This document shows positions 14,778-23,448 of a stretch of 64,000 nucleotides of DNA, in pieces. Below the pieces are notes generated by a model that was given only the letters and a program-made list of their open reading frames with translations, was not told the DNA's origin and ran no database searches. Source of the stretch: Alphaproteobacteria bacterium. Lineage in GTDB: Bacteria; Pseudomonadota; Alphaproteobacteria; Puniceispirillales; UBA1172. Within the stretch, counting starts at the first letter, position 1. Each line of letters opens with the position of its first letter. The translations under genes were made by a program, and so were the position numbers. The stretch covers positions 35,402 to 99,401 of the forward strand of contig JADHOM010000005.1 of assembly GCA_016778985.1 (NCBI GenBank), given 5' to 3'.

Positions 14778-15704
14778 TCAGGCTTCTGCCTCTGTTTTGG
14801 CCGCCGCACCCGCCGCCGCATCCTCACCATCAGCATAGAGGAAATAGAATGCCAGACTGCCAATGACGATGATTGAGCCTGCCACCATTAAGGCGCTTGG
14901 CCGCTCGCCAGTGCCTAGCCAGACCCAAAGCGGGCCCAAAATGCTTTCCATCAGCATGATCAGCCCAACGGTCGTCGCCGAGGTATAGCGCGGTGCCACC
15001 ATGAGCGCGAAAAACGCCATCGGCAAGACCAGTATTCCCATAGTCAGCAATGCCAGCGCCTTATTCGGCTCCATCGGAAAGGCCGGGACAACCATCGCCA
15101 GCAATAGCCACGCCACTGCCACCGTGATCAGATTGGCGGTGCCGGTTGATAGCATGGTTGGCAATTCAGGGTTTTGGCGTTTTAGCACCATGGCAAAGCC
15201 TAATCCGGCGGCGGTAAAAATGCCTAGCAAGCCGCCAATAACAGGGCTGCCCGTTGGTGCGCCTACCGCCTCATGCCCACTGGTCACAACAATCGTAATC
15301 CCCAGCATACAGAACAGCACCGTCAGCCATGTCCGGAGTGATGGCCTCTCGCCCAGCATCGGGATAGAAAACAACACGGTGAAAATCGGCATCGTCGCCA
15401 GCGCCGTTAGCATCACCACCGCCGAGGTCATAGTAATGCCAATCGCAAAAGCAATGGCATCCACCGTAAAGACAGCAATTTGCAGTAATCCCACAGGCGA
15501 TAAGGCGACCCGTATATCTTGGCGCAACCGCCGATAGGAAAAAATGAGCCACAGCACCAACAACGTGGCGCCCATCAGCAAGCCGCGCCAGTATAACAGC
15601 ATCATGCCTTCGAGTTCAGTGATGCGGATCAATAACGCATCAGGTGCCAGCAAGATGACGCCAAACCACGCGATTAGCGCCCCATTATTTTTGACTGATA
15701 TCAT
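14778..15704 (-). CDS. DMT-superfamily (EamA) transporter
   Basis: A 308-residue protein with about ten membrane segments in two EamA repeats (start WFGVILLAPDALLIRI, second half GLLGIFTAAGLGFAMVLKRQ) and an Ala/Glu-rich cytoplasmic tail. Proteins of this superfamily export metabolites or amino acids; the substrate here is unknown. It lies 85 bases downstream of the P1-peptidase gene on the same strand and may be the tail of that operon, which would suit export of surplus amino acids released from peptides. Confidence 0.85.
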   Translation of the reverse strand: MISVKNNGALIAWFGVILLAPDALLIRITELEGMMLLYWRGLLMGATLLVLWLIFSYRRLRQDIRVALSPVGLLQIAVFTVDAIAFAIGITMTSAVVMLTALATMPIFTVLFSIPMLGERPSLRTWLTVLFCMLGITIVVTSGHEAVGAPTGSPVIGGLLGIFTAAGLGFAMVLKRQNPELPTMLSTGTANLITVAVAWLLLAMVVPAFPMEPNKALALLTMGILVLPMAFFALMVAPRYTSATTVGLIMLMESILGPLWVWLGTGERPSALMVAGSIIVIGSLAFYFLYADGEDAAAGAAAKTEAEA

Positions 15705-15789
15705 CTGTCAGCATCCTTAAACTTTTCGTCATGTTGGCGAGTGGAAGAGATTAATATTCAACTATTCTAATATAAAGCCAGCATTTGTC

Positions 15790-16809
15790 TTAATCTTTTT
15801 TAGAGGAGTTAGCGATATCGCGCATAATCGGCAAGGTGTCGCCAGCCGCCGTCTCGGCATGCCAGATACCACGGCAGATTGCCCGTGTCATGGCTAGTGC
15901 TGCACCATGCCCTAGCATCGCCAGATCATAAGCATCACACGGGATATCATGCTGGCCAGTTGAGGCGGCAAAGATCAAGTCACCATCTAGCGGCGTATGC
16001 GAGGGCTGTATCGCGCGGGCAATGCCATCATGGGCAGCGGTGGCAAGCCGAGTCAGGCTAGCCTTATCCAGCATGAGATTGGTCGCCACAATTCCGATGA
16101 CCGTATTGCTCATCTGTTGCGGATGTTGCTTTGTGGTAATGCGGAGTGGGGTATGCTGAACAGGCACGCCAAGTCCGCCATATTCACCATCCATTTCACA
16201 AGTTGCCCCCCAGAACTGCATACTGTCGGGGCAATGCACAGACCCCATCGGGTTGGCGACAACCAGCGCCCCAATGATGATGCCATTATCAAACATCATT
16301 GACGCTGATCCTAAGCCGCCTTTGACGGTGGCGGTGGTCGCCCCTGTTCCAGCCCCATGACTGCCTAAGCTGATATCGGTTTGCGCGGCGTCATAGGCAT
16401 GGCCGCCTAAATCGGCATACGGATTATTAGCCCATGCTTTATCGCCGCCATTTAGCAAATCAAATAATATTGCCGCCGGAACAATCGGCACGGTTTGATC
16501 GCCAACCGCAAAACCGCGCCCTGATTGATGCAGACGCGCCATCACCCCCGATGCCGCATCCAGCCCATGTGCGGAGCCGCCCGATAAGACCAGCGCATCT
16601 ATCGCAGACACCATTTTATCAGGGGCGAGCAAATCCGTCTCACGGGTGCCGGGCGCACCACCCATCACATGCAGGGCGGCGGCAAAGGGCTGATCAGCGG
16701 TAAGCACGGTAACCCCTGATTTCAATTTATCATCACTCGCATTGCCAACCCGTAATCCGTCGATATCGGTAATCAGATTTTTAGGACCTGTTGATTGTAA
16801 TCTCATCAT
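15790..16809 (-). CDS. P1-family (S58) peptidase, DmpA-like aminopeptidase
   Basis: A 339-residue N-terminal-nucleophile hydrolase of the P1/S58 family. Visible family blocks are LITDIDGLRVGNASD at the start, GGAPGTRETDLL, ALVLSGGSAHGLDAASGVMA, and GAGTGATTATVKGGLGSAS followed by GALVVANPMGS. The precursor cleaves itself to expose the catalytic residue. Characterised members are L-aminopeptidase/D-esterases or beta-peptidyl aminopeptidases. It follows a peptide-type ABC importer on the same strand, with 30 bases between it and the ATPase gene. This suggests it hydrolyses imported peptides, possibly unusual ones. Confidence 0.9.
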   Translation of the reverse strand: MMRLQSTGPKNLITDIDGLRVGNASDDKLKSGVTVLTADQPFAAALHVMGGAPGTRETDLLAPDKMVSAIDALVLSGGSAHGLDAASGVMARLHQSGRGFAVGDQTVPIVPAAILFDLLNGGDKAWANNPYADLGGHAYDAAQTDISLGSHGAGTGATTATVKGGLGSASMMFDNGIIIGALVVANPMGSVHCPDSMQFWGATCEMDGEYGGLGVPVQHTPLRITTKQHPQQMSNTVIGIVATNLMLDKASLTRLATAAHDGIARAIQPSHTPLDGDLIFAASTGQHDIPCDAYDLAMLGHGAALAMTRAICRGIWHAETAAGDTLPIMRDIANSSKKD

Positions 16810-16839
16810 CTCACACGTTATCCTGTTATTCTATTTGGC

Positions 16840-18450
16840 TTATGTCATGCTAGTCGGTATAGCATGGAGCAATCTCCGCGTTGCCGCATGCTGAGGGTTA
16901 TGGAAAATATGTTCGGTTTCCCCACTCTCAACACATTGGCCATCTTCCAACACCATAACACGATGACAGATGGCGCGAATGACAGCAAGATCATGACTGA
17001 TAAAAACGGCAGATAGATTATTGGCGGCAACCAGATCACTAATAAGGGCTAATATCTGTTTGCGGATTAATGTATCAAGGCTCGCCGTCGCCTCATCAAA
17101 CAGGATCACTTCGGGATTGGTGATCAATGCCCTAGCGATTGCAATGCGTTGCCGCTGTCCACCTGAAAAGGCATGGATATAGCGATGCATCATATCGGCG
17201 GTAAGCCCTACCGATTCCAGGGCCTGAGCAACCTTTTCCGTTATTGCCTGATCAGTCATGTTTTGGGGCATGTTATTATTAAGCAGCCCTAGCGGTTCAG
17301 CAATAATGCGCCTTACACTATGACGTGGGTTAAAGGCGCTGTTAGGGTCTTGAAAAACAGCGGATATGCGCCGCTGCATTGCTGATGTCATGCGTTTTGG
17401 GTCAACCACATCACCGGCTAACCTCACTTTACCTTGCTGCGGCCTCTCAAGCCCCAGTAACACTCGCATTAATGTTGATTTGCCAGCACCGCTAGTGCCA
17501 ACAAGACCAAGACATTCGCCACGCCGTAATGTCAGCGAAATATCGCGCAGAATAGGCTTATTACTGTCCGCAATGCCAAACACATTAAACCCTGAAGCAT
17601 AAGTCACGGATATGTGATCCGCCGCAAGAATAATATCCTGATCAGCCCGATGATTTGGATCAGATGCAACAGGTGGTGGTGCTATATCTAATCGGCTGGC
17701 TTCTATCAGCTGCTGACTTTGCCGATGGGTTAGGGTTTTGGCAAAAGGTGGCGATGCCGCATGATCGACTAGCTTGCCCTGATCAAGAACATGCATTTGG
17801 TCTACGGTCTGGGCAAGAATAGCCAGATCATGACTAATCATTAATAGTGCCATGTGATCTTCATCAGCGAGCTGTTTCAGCAATGCCAAAATCTCCGCTT
17901 GGGTGACTGTATCCAGAGATGTTGTTGGCTCATCAGCGATCAGCAATTTGGGTTTGCCAATAATAGCCATTGCAATCATGACACGCTGGCATTGGCCACC
18001 TGAAAGCATGTCAGGCAGGCTGTCGGGGGCGATAATACCATGGTCTAGGCCAACCCGTGCCAAGCTGTCTAATGCCATGTCATTGGCGACCACGCGGCTA
18101 ACCCCAAGGGCTAATTCTGCGGCTTCAGCAATTTGTGCCGCCACGGGCTTGATCGGATTGAGTGCTAGTCGAGGGTCTTGAAAGATTATGGCTAAATCGG
18201 TGCCGCGGCGATAACGCATGATCGCATCATCCGTTAAATCCACTGCCTCACCATTGATTTGCATGGTGCCGCTAATCTGGAAGTTAGGCGGTAATAGCCC
18301 CATCATAGCCAAGGATAGAACCGATTTGCCGGCGCCACTCGCGCCGATTAATCCAATCTTATCGCCATGCTCAATAGCCAGTGAGACAGATGCCAATAAT
18401 GGTGTATTATGATGCGAAATGGATAGATTTTTGAGCGTCAGCAATGTCAT
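16840..18450 (-). CDS. Peptide-type ABC transporter ATPase, two domains fused (DppD-DppF type)
   Basis: 536 residues with two complete ABC domains. The first has GASGAGKSVLS, LSGGQCQRVMIAMAI and LLIADEPTTSLD. The second has GTSGAGKSTLMR, FSGGQRQRIAIARALI and VILFDEATASLD. The fused form is common for oligopeptide, glutathione or opine-like importers. It powers the two permeases encoded immediately upstream; its start overlaps the preceding permease's stop at 18450. Substrate class is inferred as peptides from the family and the adjacent peptidase. Confidence 0.95.
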   Translation of the reverse strand: MTLLTLKNLSISHHNTPLLASVSLAIEHGDKIGLIGASGAGKSVLSLAMMGLLPPNFQISGTMQINGEAVDLTDDAIMRYRRGTDLAIIFQDPRLALNPIKPVAAQIAEAAELALGVSRVVANDMALDSLARVGLDHGIIAPDSLPDMLSGGQCQRVMIAMAIIGKPKLLIADEPTTSLDTVTQAEILALLKQLADEDHMALLMISHDLAILAQTVDQMHVLDQGKLVDHAASPPFAKTLTHRQSQQLIEASRLDIAPPPVASDPNHRADQDIILAADHISVTYASGFNVFGIADSNKPILRDISLTLRRGECLGLVGTSGAGKSTLMRVLLGLERPQQGKVRLAGDVVDPKRMTSAMQRRISAVFQDPNSAFNPRHSVRRIIAEPLGLLNNNMPQNMTDQAITEKVAQALESVGLTADMMHRYIHAFSGGQRQRIAIARALITNPEVILFDEATASLDTLIRKQILALISDLVAANNLSAVFISHDLAVIRAICHRVMVLEDGQCVESGETEHIFHNPQHAATRRLLHAIPTSMT

Positions 18451-19328
18451 CAGCTGATATCCATTTCCACATAGTTTGCCTGTCTTGACCGATAAGGGTC
18501 GAGGCGCTGACGTAAGCCCTCACCGATTAAATTGACGCCAATGACGGTCAGCATGATGGTCAGCCCAGGGATTATCGCCATATGCGGAGCCAGCCCGATC
18601 ATGGTCTGGCTATCGGCAAGCATCCGCCCCCAGCTAGGCGTTGGCGGCTGTGCCCCTAACCCAAGATAAGACAATCCTGCCTCTGCCAGAATGGCTAGCG
18701 AAAACTGAATACTAGCTTGCAGGATGATAACAGGGGCAATATTTGGCAAGATATGTTCGCAGGCAATTCGCGGCATTGATTTGCCCGCCAGTCGAGCCGA
18801 ATGGATATAGGTCATATGCCGCTGTTGCATTGCCGCCGCCCTCGTAATGCGCAGGAATACCGGAATATTAAAAAGCCCAATAGCCAGCATGGCAATACTG
18901 ATACCAGCGCCAAATCCGGCGGTTAGTAGCATCGCCATGATTATCGCCGGAAAGGCAAATAAGACATCACCGCCACGGGTTAAGACATGATCAAAAAACG
19001 GCTTATGGATAAGCGCCGCCATCAGACCAAGCGGGATGCCGCCAATCATGCCGATCATCACCCCCACCAATGCTACCGACAATGTAACAGGTGTTGCCGC
19101 CATGATTTGTGAGAGGATATCACGACCAAAATGATCAGTGCCAAGCCAAGCCGCCATTGATGGCGGTTGCATGCGGTTGCTAATATTCATGATGGTCGGA
19201 TCAGCCGGTGTCCAGAAAAATGAGATCAGTCCAGCCAAGCTGATGATGCCAAGAATAACCCCGCCACTTATCAGGTTGCGTCTGCCGGCTGATGCGATCA
19301 GAAATGGCGATATCCTCCAAACTCTCAT
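18450..19328 (-). CDS. Peptide-type ABC transporter permease (DppC-like)
   Basis: 292 residues with about six membrane segments. The N-terminal hydrophobic helix is followed by the DppC hallmark AWLGTDHFGRDILSQ, and the binding-protein-dependent permease (EAA) loop is visible around HSARLAGKSMPRIACEHILP. It forms the transmembrane pore with the DppB-like protein. It overlaps the upstream permease by 4 bases and the downstream ATPase by one base, so the operon is tightly coupled. Confidence 0.95.
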   Translation of the reverse strand: MRVWRISPFLIASAGRRNLISGGVILGIISLAGLISFFWTPADPTIMNISNRMQPPSMAAWLGTDHFGRDILSQIMAATPVTLSVALVGVMIGMIGGIPLGLMAALIHKPFFDHVLTRGGDVLFAFPAIIMAMLLTAGFGAGISIAMLAIGLFNIPVFLRITRAAAMQQRHMTYIHSARLAGKSMPRIACEHILPNIAPVIILQASIQFSLAILAEAGLSYLGLGAQPPTPSWGRMLADSQTMIGLAPHMAIIPGLTIMLTVIGVNLIGEGLRQRLDPYRSRQANYVEMDIS

Positions 19329-20275
19329 GACTTTGGTCTCCGCAATCGGGGGTCGATCAGCGCATAGATCACATCGGTGATAAAGGTGACTGTGATAACG
19401 ATCAGCACCATCATTAATATAATCGCTTCGACAAGGATAATATCACGCTGTCCAATCGCCTGAACCATTAGCCGCCCCAATCCAGGCAAGGTGAAAACAT
19501 TCTCAATAATAATTGCGCCTGCAATAAGAAACGAAAATTGCATTCCCATAATGGTGACAACAGGGATTAGGGCATTTCGCCATCCATGCCGCCATAAAGC
19601 CTGATCACGGCTTAATCCTTTGGCACGAGCAGTACGGATATAATCTTGGTGCGTGATATCAATAAGCGCCGATCGCAACACCCGTAACAATATTGTTGCT
19701 TGCGGGATGGCAAGGGCGATTGCGGGAAGCGTTAATTCAGCCAAGCCATGCCATAAGCCTTTATCCCAGCCGCTAAATCCGCCTGCTGATACCCAGCCGA
19801 GTTGAATAGCAAAGATAAAAATCAGCAAAAGGGCAAACCAGAAATTAGGTAAAGCGATCCCGATCTGGCTCAAGAAAAGAATAATCCGATCACCCCACTT
19901 GCCCGCGCGCGCACCTGCTAAGAAGCCAAACGGTAAGGCAATCATGACCGTAAAAATCAAAGCATAAATAGCCAGCGGCAATGTTATCGCCATGCGGTCA
20001 GCCAATAGCTCCACAACCGGGGTTCGGTAAGTATAAGACAGCCCAAAATCACCTGTGAGCATACCACCCATCCATGACAGATAGCGTGATAAGGCATTGG
20101 CATTGAGGCCAAGTTCATCACGCAGCGCGGTTAGCGTTTCTGGTGTTGCATTGATGCCAAGCATCGTTAAGGCAGGGTCGCCAGGGATGACCTCAAGCAA
20201 GGCGAAAATAATCACCGACGAGATGAATAAAGTTAACAATAACACGCCAAGTCGGCGCAGTATAAATCCAGCCAT
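19325..20275 (-). CDS. Peptide-type ABC transporter permease (DppB-like)
   Basis: 316 residues with six membrane segments. The start (FILRRLGVLLLTLFISSVII), PGDPALTMLG and the EAA loop DYIRTARAKGLSRDQALWRH are standard DppB/OppB features, as is the end (DVIYALIDPRLR). It lies 45 bases after the binding-protein gene and overlaps the DppC-like gene by 4 bases. Confidence 0.95.
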   Translation of the reverse strand: MAGFILRRLGVLLLTLFISSVIIFALLEVIPGDPALTMLGINATPETLTALRDELGLNANALSRYLSWMGGMLTGDFGLSYTYRTPVVELLADRMAITLPLAIYALIFTVMIALPFGFLAGARAGKWGDRIILFLSQIGIALPNFWFALLLIFIFAIQLGWVSAGGFSGWDKGLWHGLAELTLPAIALAIPQATILLRVLRSALIDITHQDYIRTARAKGLSRDQALWRHGWRNALIPVVTIMGMQFSFLIAGAIIIENVFTLPGLGRLMVQAIGQRDIILVEAIILMMVLIVITVTFITDVIYALIDPRLRRPKS

Positions 20276-20320
20276 ATGTCATCATATACCTGATTTGGGC
20301 GCTAATTTGGAAAAAAGATA

Positions 20321-21877
20321 CTAGTTTTTCCAGTAAACGCCTGTCATATCCATAGCTTGCGTGGGGGCATGTTGCCATATTCCCACCAAATCAGTTTTGG
20401 TAATACCAGCATTGGCTAGCTGAAACAGATAGACATTGACCTGATCATCCGCAATATGGCGCTGTGCCTGATGTAATAAATCGCGGCGCTTAGTCGGATC
20501 AGTGGTTATGTCCAGTTCTGCCATAATCGATTGAAACGGCGCGTTGTCATACTTAAAGTAATAATCAGGTCTGGCATAGATATCGATATCAAATGGTTCT
20601 GTATGGCTAACAATTGTCAGATCATAATCTTTATTGCGGAACACTTTTTCCAGCCATTGCGCCCATTCTAATGGTTCTAGCGTCACCTTAATGCCAATCT
20701 GGCTGAGCTGTGCCATTATAATCTCACCGCCTCTGCGCGCATAGACTGGTGGCGGCAAGCTGATCGTCAGATGTAAATCGGTTATCCCGGCATCAGCCAG
20801 CATTTGCCGTGCCACAGCAGGGTCATAAGGGGCGGCATTAGTCAGGTCGATATAATCCGGATGGTGGGGGGCAAAATGTGAACCGATAGGCGTGCCATAG
20901 CCAAACATCGCGCCATCGATAATATCCTGCTTATTGATTGCCATTGCAATGGCTTGTCTAACTGAACGCTGATCAAATGGTGGGCGGGCGTTGTTGATCG
21001 CTAAAATGGTCTCACCTTCGGTTGAGCCATTGATTAATTTGAGCCGCGTATCAGTGGCTAGCATGGCTAGGTTTTCAGGTGCTGGAAAAACGGGAAAAGC
21101 ATCAATCTCACCTGTTTGCATGGCGGCCATAGCGGCAACAGGATCAGAAATAAAACGAAAGGTTACTTGATCTAATGCCACAGGCATGCCCCAGTAATCG
21201 GGATTTTTTTGCAGCAATATACGGTCACCCTTGATCCAAGACGTTAGCTTAAATGGCCCTGACCCAATCGGCGATTGTTTGAGCTGATCAACATTGTCAG
21301 GGGCGATAATAACCGCATCACCCCAAGCCAATTTGAACAGAAAATTACCATCAGGCTGTTTGAGATCAATGGTCAGCTGATCTGGTGCGTTAACGGTAAT
21401 GTTCGAAATCCCTTGAAACAGAGCATTCTGAGCATTGGTCGATGTATCAGACCTGGCGCGATCAAGCGAAAACTTTACCGCTGCCGCATCAAGGGTTGAG
21501 CCATCATGAAAGCGCATATCTTGATGCAAGGTAAATTGATAGCGCCTGCCTTCATCTGATATGTCCCATGAGGCGGCTAGGTGCGGGATGATATCACCAT
21601 TTTCAGTAAACCGAGTTAGGCCTTCATACACATTGGCATAAAGCACCTGATCAATAGCCCCGGCGGCGGCGCTTGTCGGATCAAGATGCGGCGGTTCCAG
21701 CTGAAGCCCAATAACGGCGTCCTGACGGGTCTCAGCATAAACATGTACCACCATTGCCGCCATCATTGTTGTGGCCATAATTAGTGGCATGATAAGTGCC
21801 GTCATTAGCCTCATGATCAGCCCGATCATCCGGGCCCCAACAATTCTTGAAAGAACTGAGAAAAATACGCGCGTCAT
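20321..21877 (-). CDS. Peptide-type ABC transporter substrate-binding protein (SBP family 5)
   Basis: 518 residues. A long, positively charged and hydrophobic N-terminus ends near VYA-ET and should be a signal peptide or anchor. The mature part has family-5 landmarks: GLQLEPPHLDPTSAAAGAID, YEGLTRFTENGDIIPHLAAS, WDISDEGRRYQFTLHQDMRF, and GSGPFKLTSWIKGDRILLQK. It binds a peptide-like ligand in the periplasm for the two permeases and fused ATPase that follow. It heads the operon that ends with the P1 peptidase and is divergent from the sdhB-type operon. Confidence 0.93.
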   Translation of the reverse strand: MTRVFFSVLSRIVGARMIGLIMRLMTALIMPLIMATTMMAAMVVHVYAETRQDAVIGLQLEPPHLDPTSAAAGAIDQVLYANVYEGLTRFTENGDIIPHLAASWDISDEGRRYQFTLHQDMRFHDGSTLDAAAVKFSLDRARSDTSTNAQNALFQGISNITVNAPDQLTIDLKQPDGNFLFKLAWGDAVIIAPDNVDQLKQSPIGSGPFKLTSWIKGDRILLQKNPDYWGMPVALDQVTFRFISDPVAAMAAMQTGEIDAFPVFPAPENLAMLATDTRLKLINGSTEGETILAINNARPPFDQRSVRQAIAMAINKQDIIDGAMFGYGTPIGSHFAPHHPDYIDLTNAAPYDPAVARQMLADAGITDLHLTISLPPPVYARRGGEIIMAQLSQIGIKVTLEPLEWAQWLEKVFRNKDYDLTIVSHTEPFDIDIYARPDYYFKYDNAPFQSIMAELDITTDPTKRRDLLHQAQRHIADDQVNVYLFQLANAGITKTDLVGIWQHAPTQAMDMTGVYWKN

Positions 21878-21948
21878 GGTTATGCTTACCTTATTATAAA
21901 ATCTTGCTTATATTTATAGTATTTTCAAGTTTCGTGAAGGGGTTTTTG

Positions 21949-21979
21949 TTGACATAATCATTTTTTATTTGAATATAAT
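21949..21979 (+). promoter_or_regulatory. Candidate sigma-70 promoter of the sdh-type/fumarase operon
   Basis: TTGACA (21949-21954) and TATAAT (21974-21979) are both perfect boxes, with a slightly long 19-base spacer, about 48 bases before the sdhB-type ATG. An AT-rich inverted repeat (AATATAAT / ATTATATT, 21972-21999) overlaps the -10 box. It could be the site of the LysR regulator encoded at the operon's end, although AT-rich repeats arise easily. Confidence 0.5.
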
Positions 21980-22026
21980 TAACATTAAATAATTATATTA
22001 AATATTTATCAATATTAGAGCTGTTT

Positions 22027-22740
22027 ATGGAAACCCTAACCGTTCAAATATGGCGTGGAGCTGAAACGGGATCATTTGCGTCTTTCTCTGTCCCCAAGCG
22101 AGATAATCAAACTGTTTTAGATGTGGTGACAGAGATACAGCAACGCCAAGATCAAAGCATAAGCTATCGCTTTGCTTGTCGTGTTGGTGTGTGCGGATCA
22201 TGCGCCATGACCGTCAATGGCAAGCCACGCTGGTCTTGCCGCACCCATATCAGCAGCCTGAAATCCTCAGTGATTACGATTGAACCATTAAAAAATATGC
22301 CGCGCATCAAAGACCTTGTGACCGATATGACGGGGTTCTTTGATAAATGGGGGCAAGCGGGCAATGTTTTTGAAAGTGACAAGACACGGCAAGATGCACC
22401 AGCCAAGGTTGATCCCTCATCGCAGCAGCGTAAGGCGGCAAATGCCGCGATTGAGTGTATTAATTGTGGGGTTTGTTATGCGGCATGTGATGTGGTCAGC
22501 TGGAATGATGAATATTTAGGTCCTGCGGCTTTGAACAGAGCATGGTCGCTGGTCAATGATGAACGCCATACTGGCAAGCAGGATACGCTGGTGGCGGCAA
22601 TGGGGGCTGGTGGGTGCAGCAATTGTCATTCACAAGGCAATTGTATGACCGCATGCCCTATTGGATTAAGCCCGACACGATCCATTGCAGGGCTTAAAAA
22701 GATGAGCTTATTTAGCTTGATGGGAAAGCAAGATGGTTGA
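22027..22740 (+). CDS. sdhB: Succinate dehydrogenase/fumarate reductase iron-sulfur subunit
   Basis: 237 residues. The N-terminal ferredoxin domain holds the [2Fe-2S] ligands (FACRVGVCGSCAM and a later SCRTH). The C-terminal half has two cysteine clusters for the 4Fe and 3Fe centres (ECINCGVCYAAC and GGCSNCHSQGNCMTACP). It carries electrons between the flavoprotein and the membrane quinone site. Gene order here (B, C, D, A) and the sequence differ from the usual alphaproteobacterial sdhCDAB. This is probably a second, non-canonical complex II rather than the TCA-cycle housekeeping enzyme. It overlaps the next gene by 8 bases. Confidence 0.92.
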   Translation: METLTVQIWRGAETGSFASFSVPKRDNQTVLDVVTEIQQRQDQSISYRFACRVGVCGSCAMTVNGKPRWSCRTHISSLKSSVITIEPLKNMPRIKDLVTDMTGFFDKWGQAGNVFESDKTRQDAPAKVDPSSQQRKAANAAIECINCGVCYAACDVVSWNDEYLGPAALNRAWSLVNDERHTGKQDTLVAAMGAGGCSNCHSQGNCMTACPIGLSPTRSIAGLKKMSLFSLMGKQDG

Positions 22741-23086
22741 AGCTAGGCTTTATATTCTGCAACGTCTAACCGCAGCTATGATGGCACCAATGGTGGTTGG
22801 ACATCTGTTGACTATTTTATATGCCACGCGCGCAGAATTGACCGCCGCAACTATTCTGGCGCGGGTTCAATCATCACCTTGGCTGATTGTTTTCTATACG
22901 GCATTTGTGGTTATGGTTGCTATTCATGCACCGCTCGGATTACGCAAGATTTTGGTCGAATGGGGGCGCTTGTCAACGCGCGCTGCCAATCTAATTGCGC
23001 TTTTCTTATTTGTGCTATTCTTAGGGATGGGGCTGCGCGGTATCTGGGCATTAACCGGAGGCTCTATTTCAGGGGGCGCTATATGA
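22733..23086 (+). CDS. Complex II membrane anchor, cytochrome b subunit (SdhC/FrdC-like)
   Basis: 117 residues with three membrane helices. LQRLTAAMMAPMVVGHLLT in helix I and AIHAPLGLRKILVEW in helix II match cytochrome b-type anchors. His24 and His65 are candidate haem ligands. It overlaps sdhB by 8 bases and the next gene by 4, so translation is coupled. Confidence 0.8.
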   Translation: MVEARLYILQRLTAAMMAPMVVGHLLTILYATRAELTAATILARVQSSPWLIVFYTAFVVMVAIHAPLGLRKILVEWGRLSTRAANLIALFLFVLFLGMGLRGIWALTGGSISGGAI

Positions 23087-23448
23087 TGACGCGGCATCGT
23101 CTGACAATTAGTTATATGGCCTTCGTTTTGCACCGTTTGTCAGGCATTGGTCTGATTTGTTTTCTGCCTTTCCATTTTTTGGTTTTAGGTCTGGGGCTTG
23201 AGGGTGAGGCGGCATTAGATAATATGCTAGCCTATACCGATCAACCGCTGATCAAGCTCGGGGAATATATTCTGGTGATTTTATTCAGCCTGCATTTATT
23301 GCTTGGCATTAGGGTATTGATCATAGAATGGATGCCGTGGCCTGATCGTGCTGATGGCCAAGGCGGGCTGCGTGCTGGCTGGATTTTTGCGGCACTAGGC
23401 ATAGCCCTGATCTTGGGGTGGATTTTTATCGATGGCGTAATAGCATGA
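23083..23448 (+). CDS. Complex II membrane anchor, cytochrome b556-type subunit (SdhD/SdhC-like)
   Basis: 121 residues. I take the start at ATG 23083, with AGGGGGCG upstream and an ATGATGA overlap with the previous stop; the longer frame from 22879 lies inside the preceding gene. FVLHRLSGIGL and SLHLLLGIRVLIIEW are the cytochrome b556 signatures of SdhC. His17, His31 and His71 are possible haem ligands. With the preceding subunit it anchors the enzyme in the membrane and forms the quinone site. Confidence 0.82.
   Translation: MMTRHRLTISYMAFVLHRLSGIGLICFLPFHFLVLGLGLEGEAALDNMLAYTDQPLIKLGEYILVILFSLHLLLGIRVLIIEWMPWPDRADGQGGLRAGWIFAALGIALILGWIFIDGVIA

Noticed and set aside
21972..21999. Inverted repeat as a proven LysR operator
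   Set aside because: The arms are pure AT in a very AT-rich stretch and lack the T-N11-A form with confidence, so it is noted only within the promoter entry.
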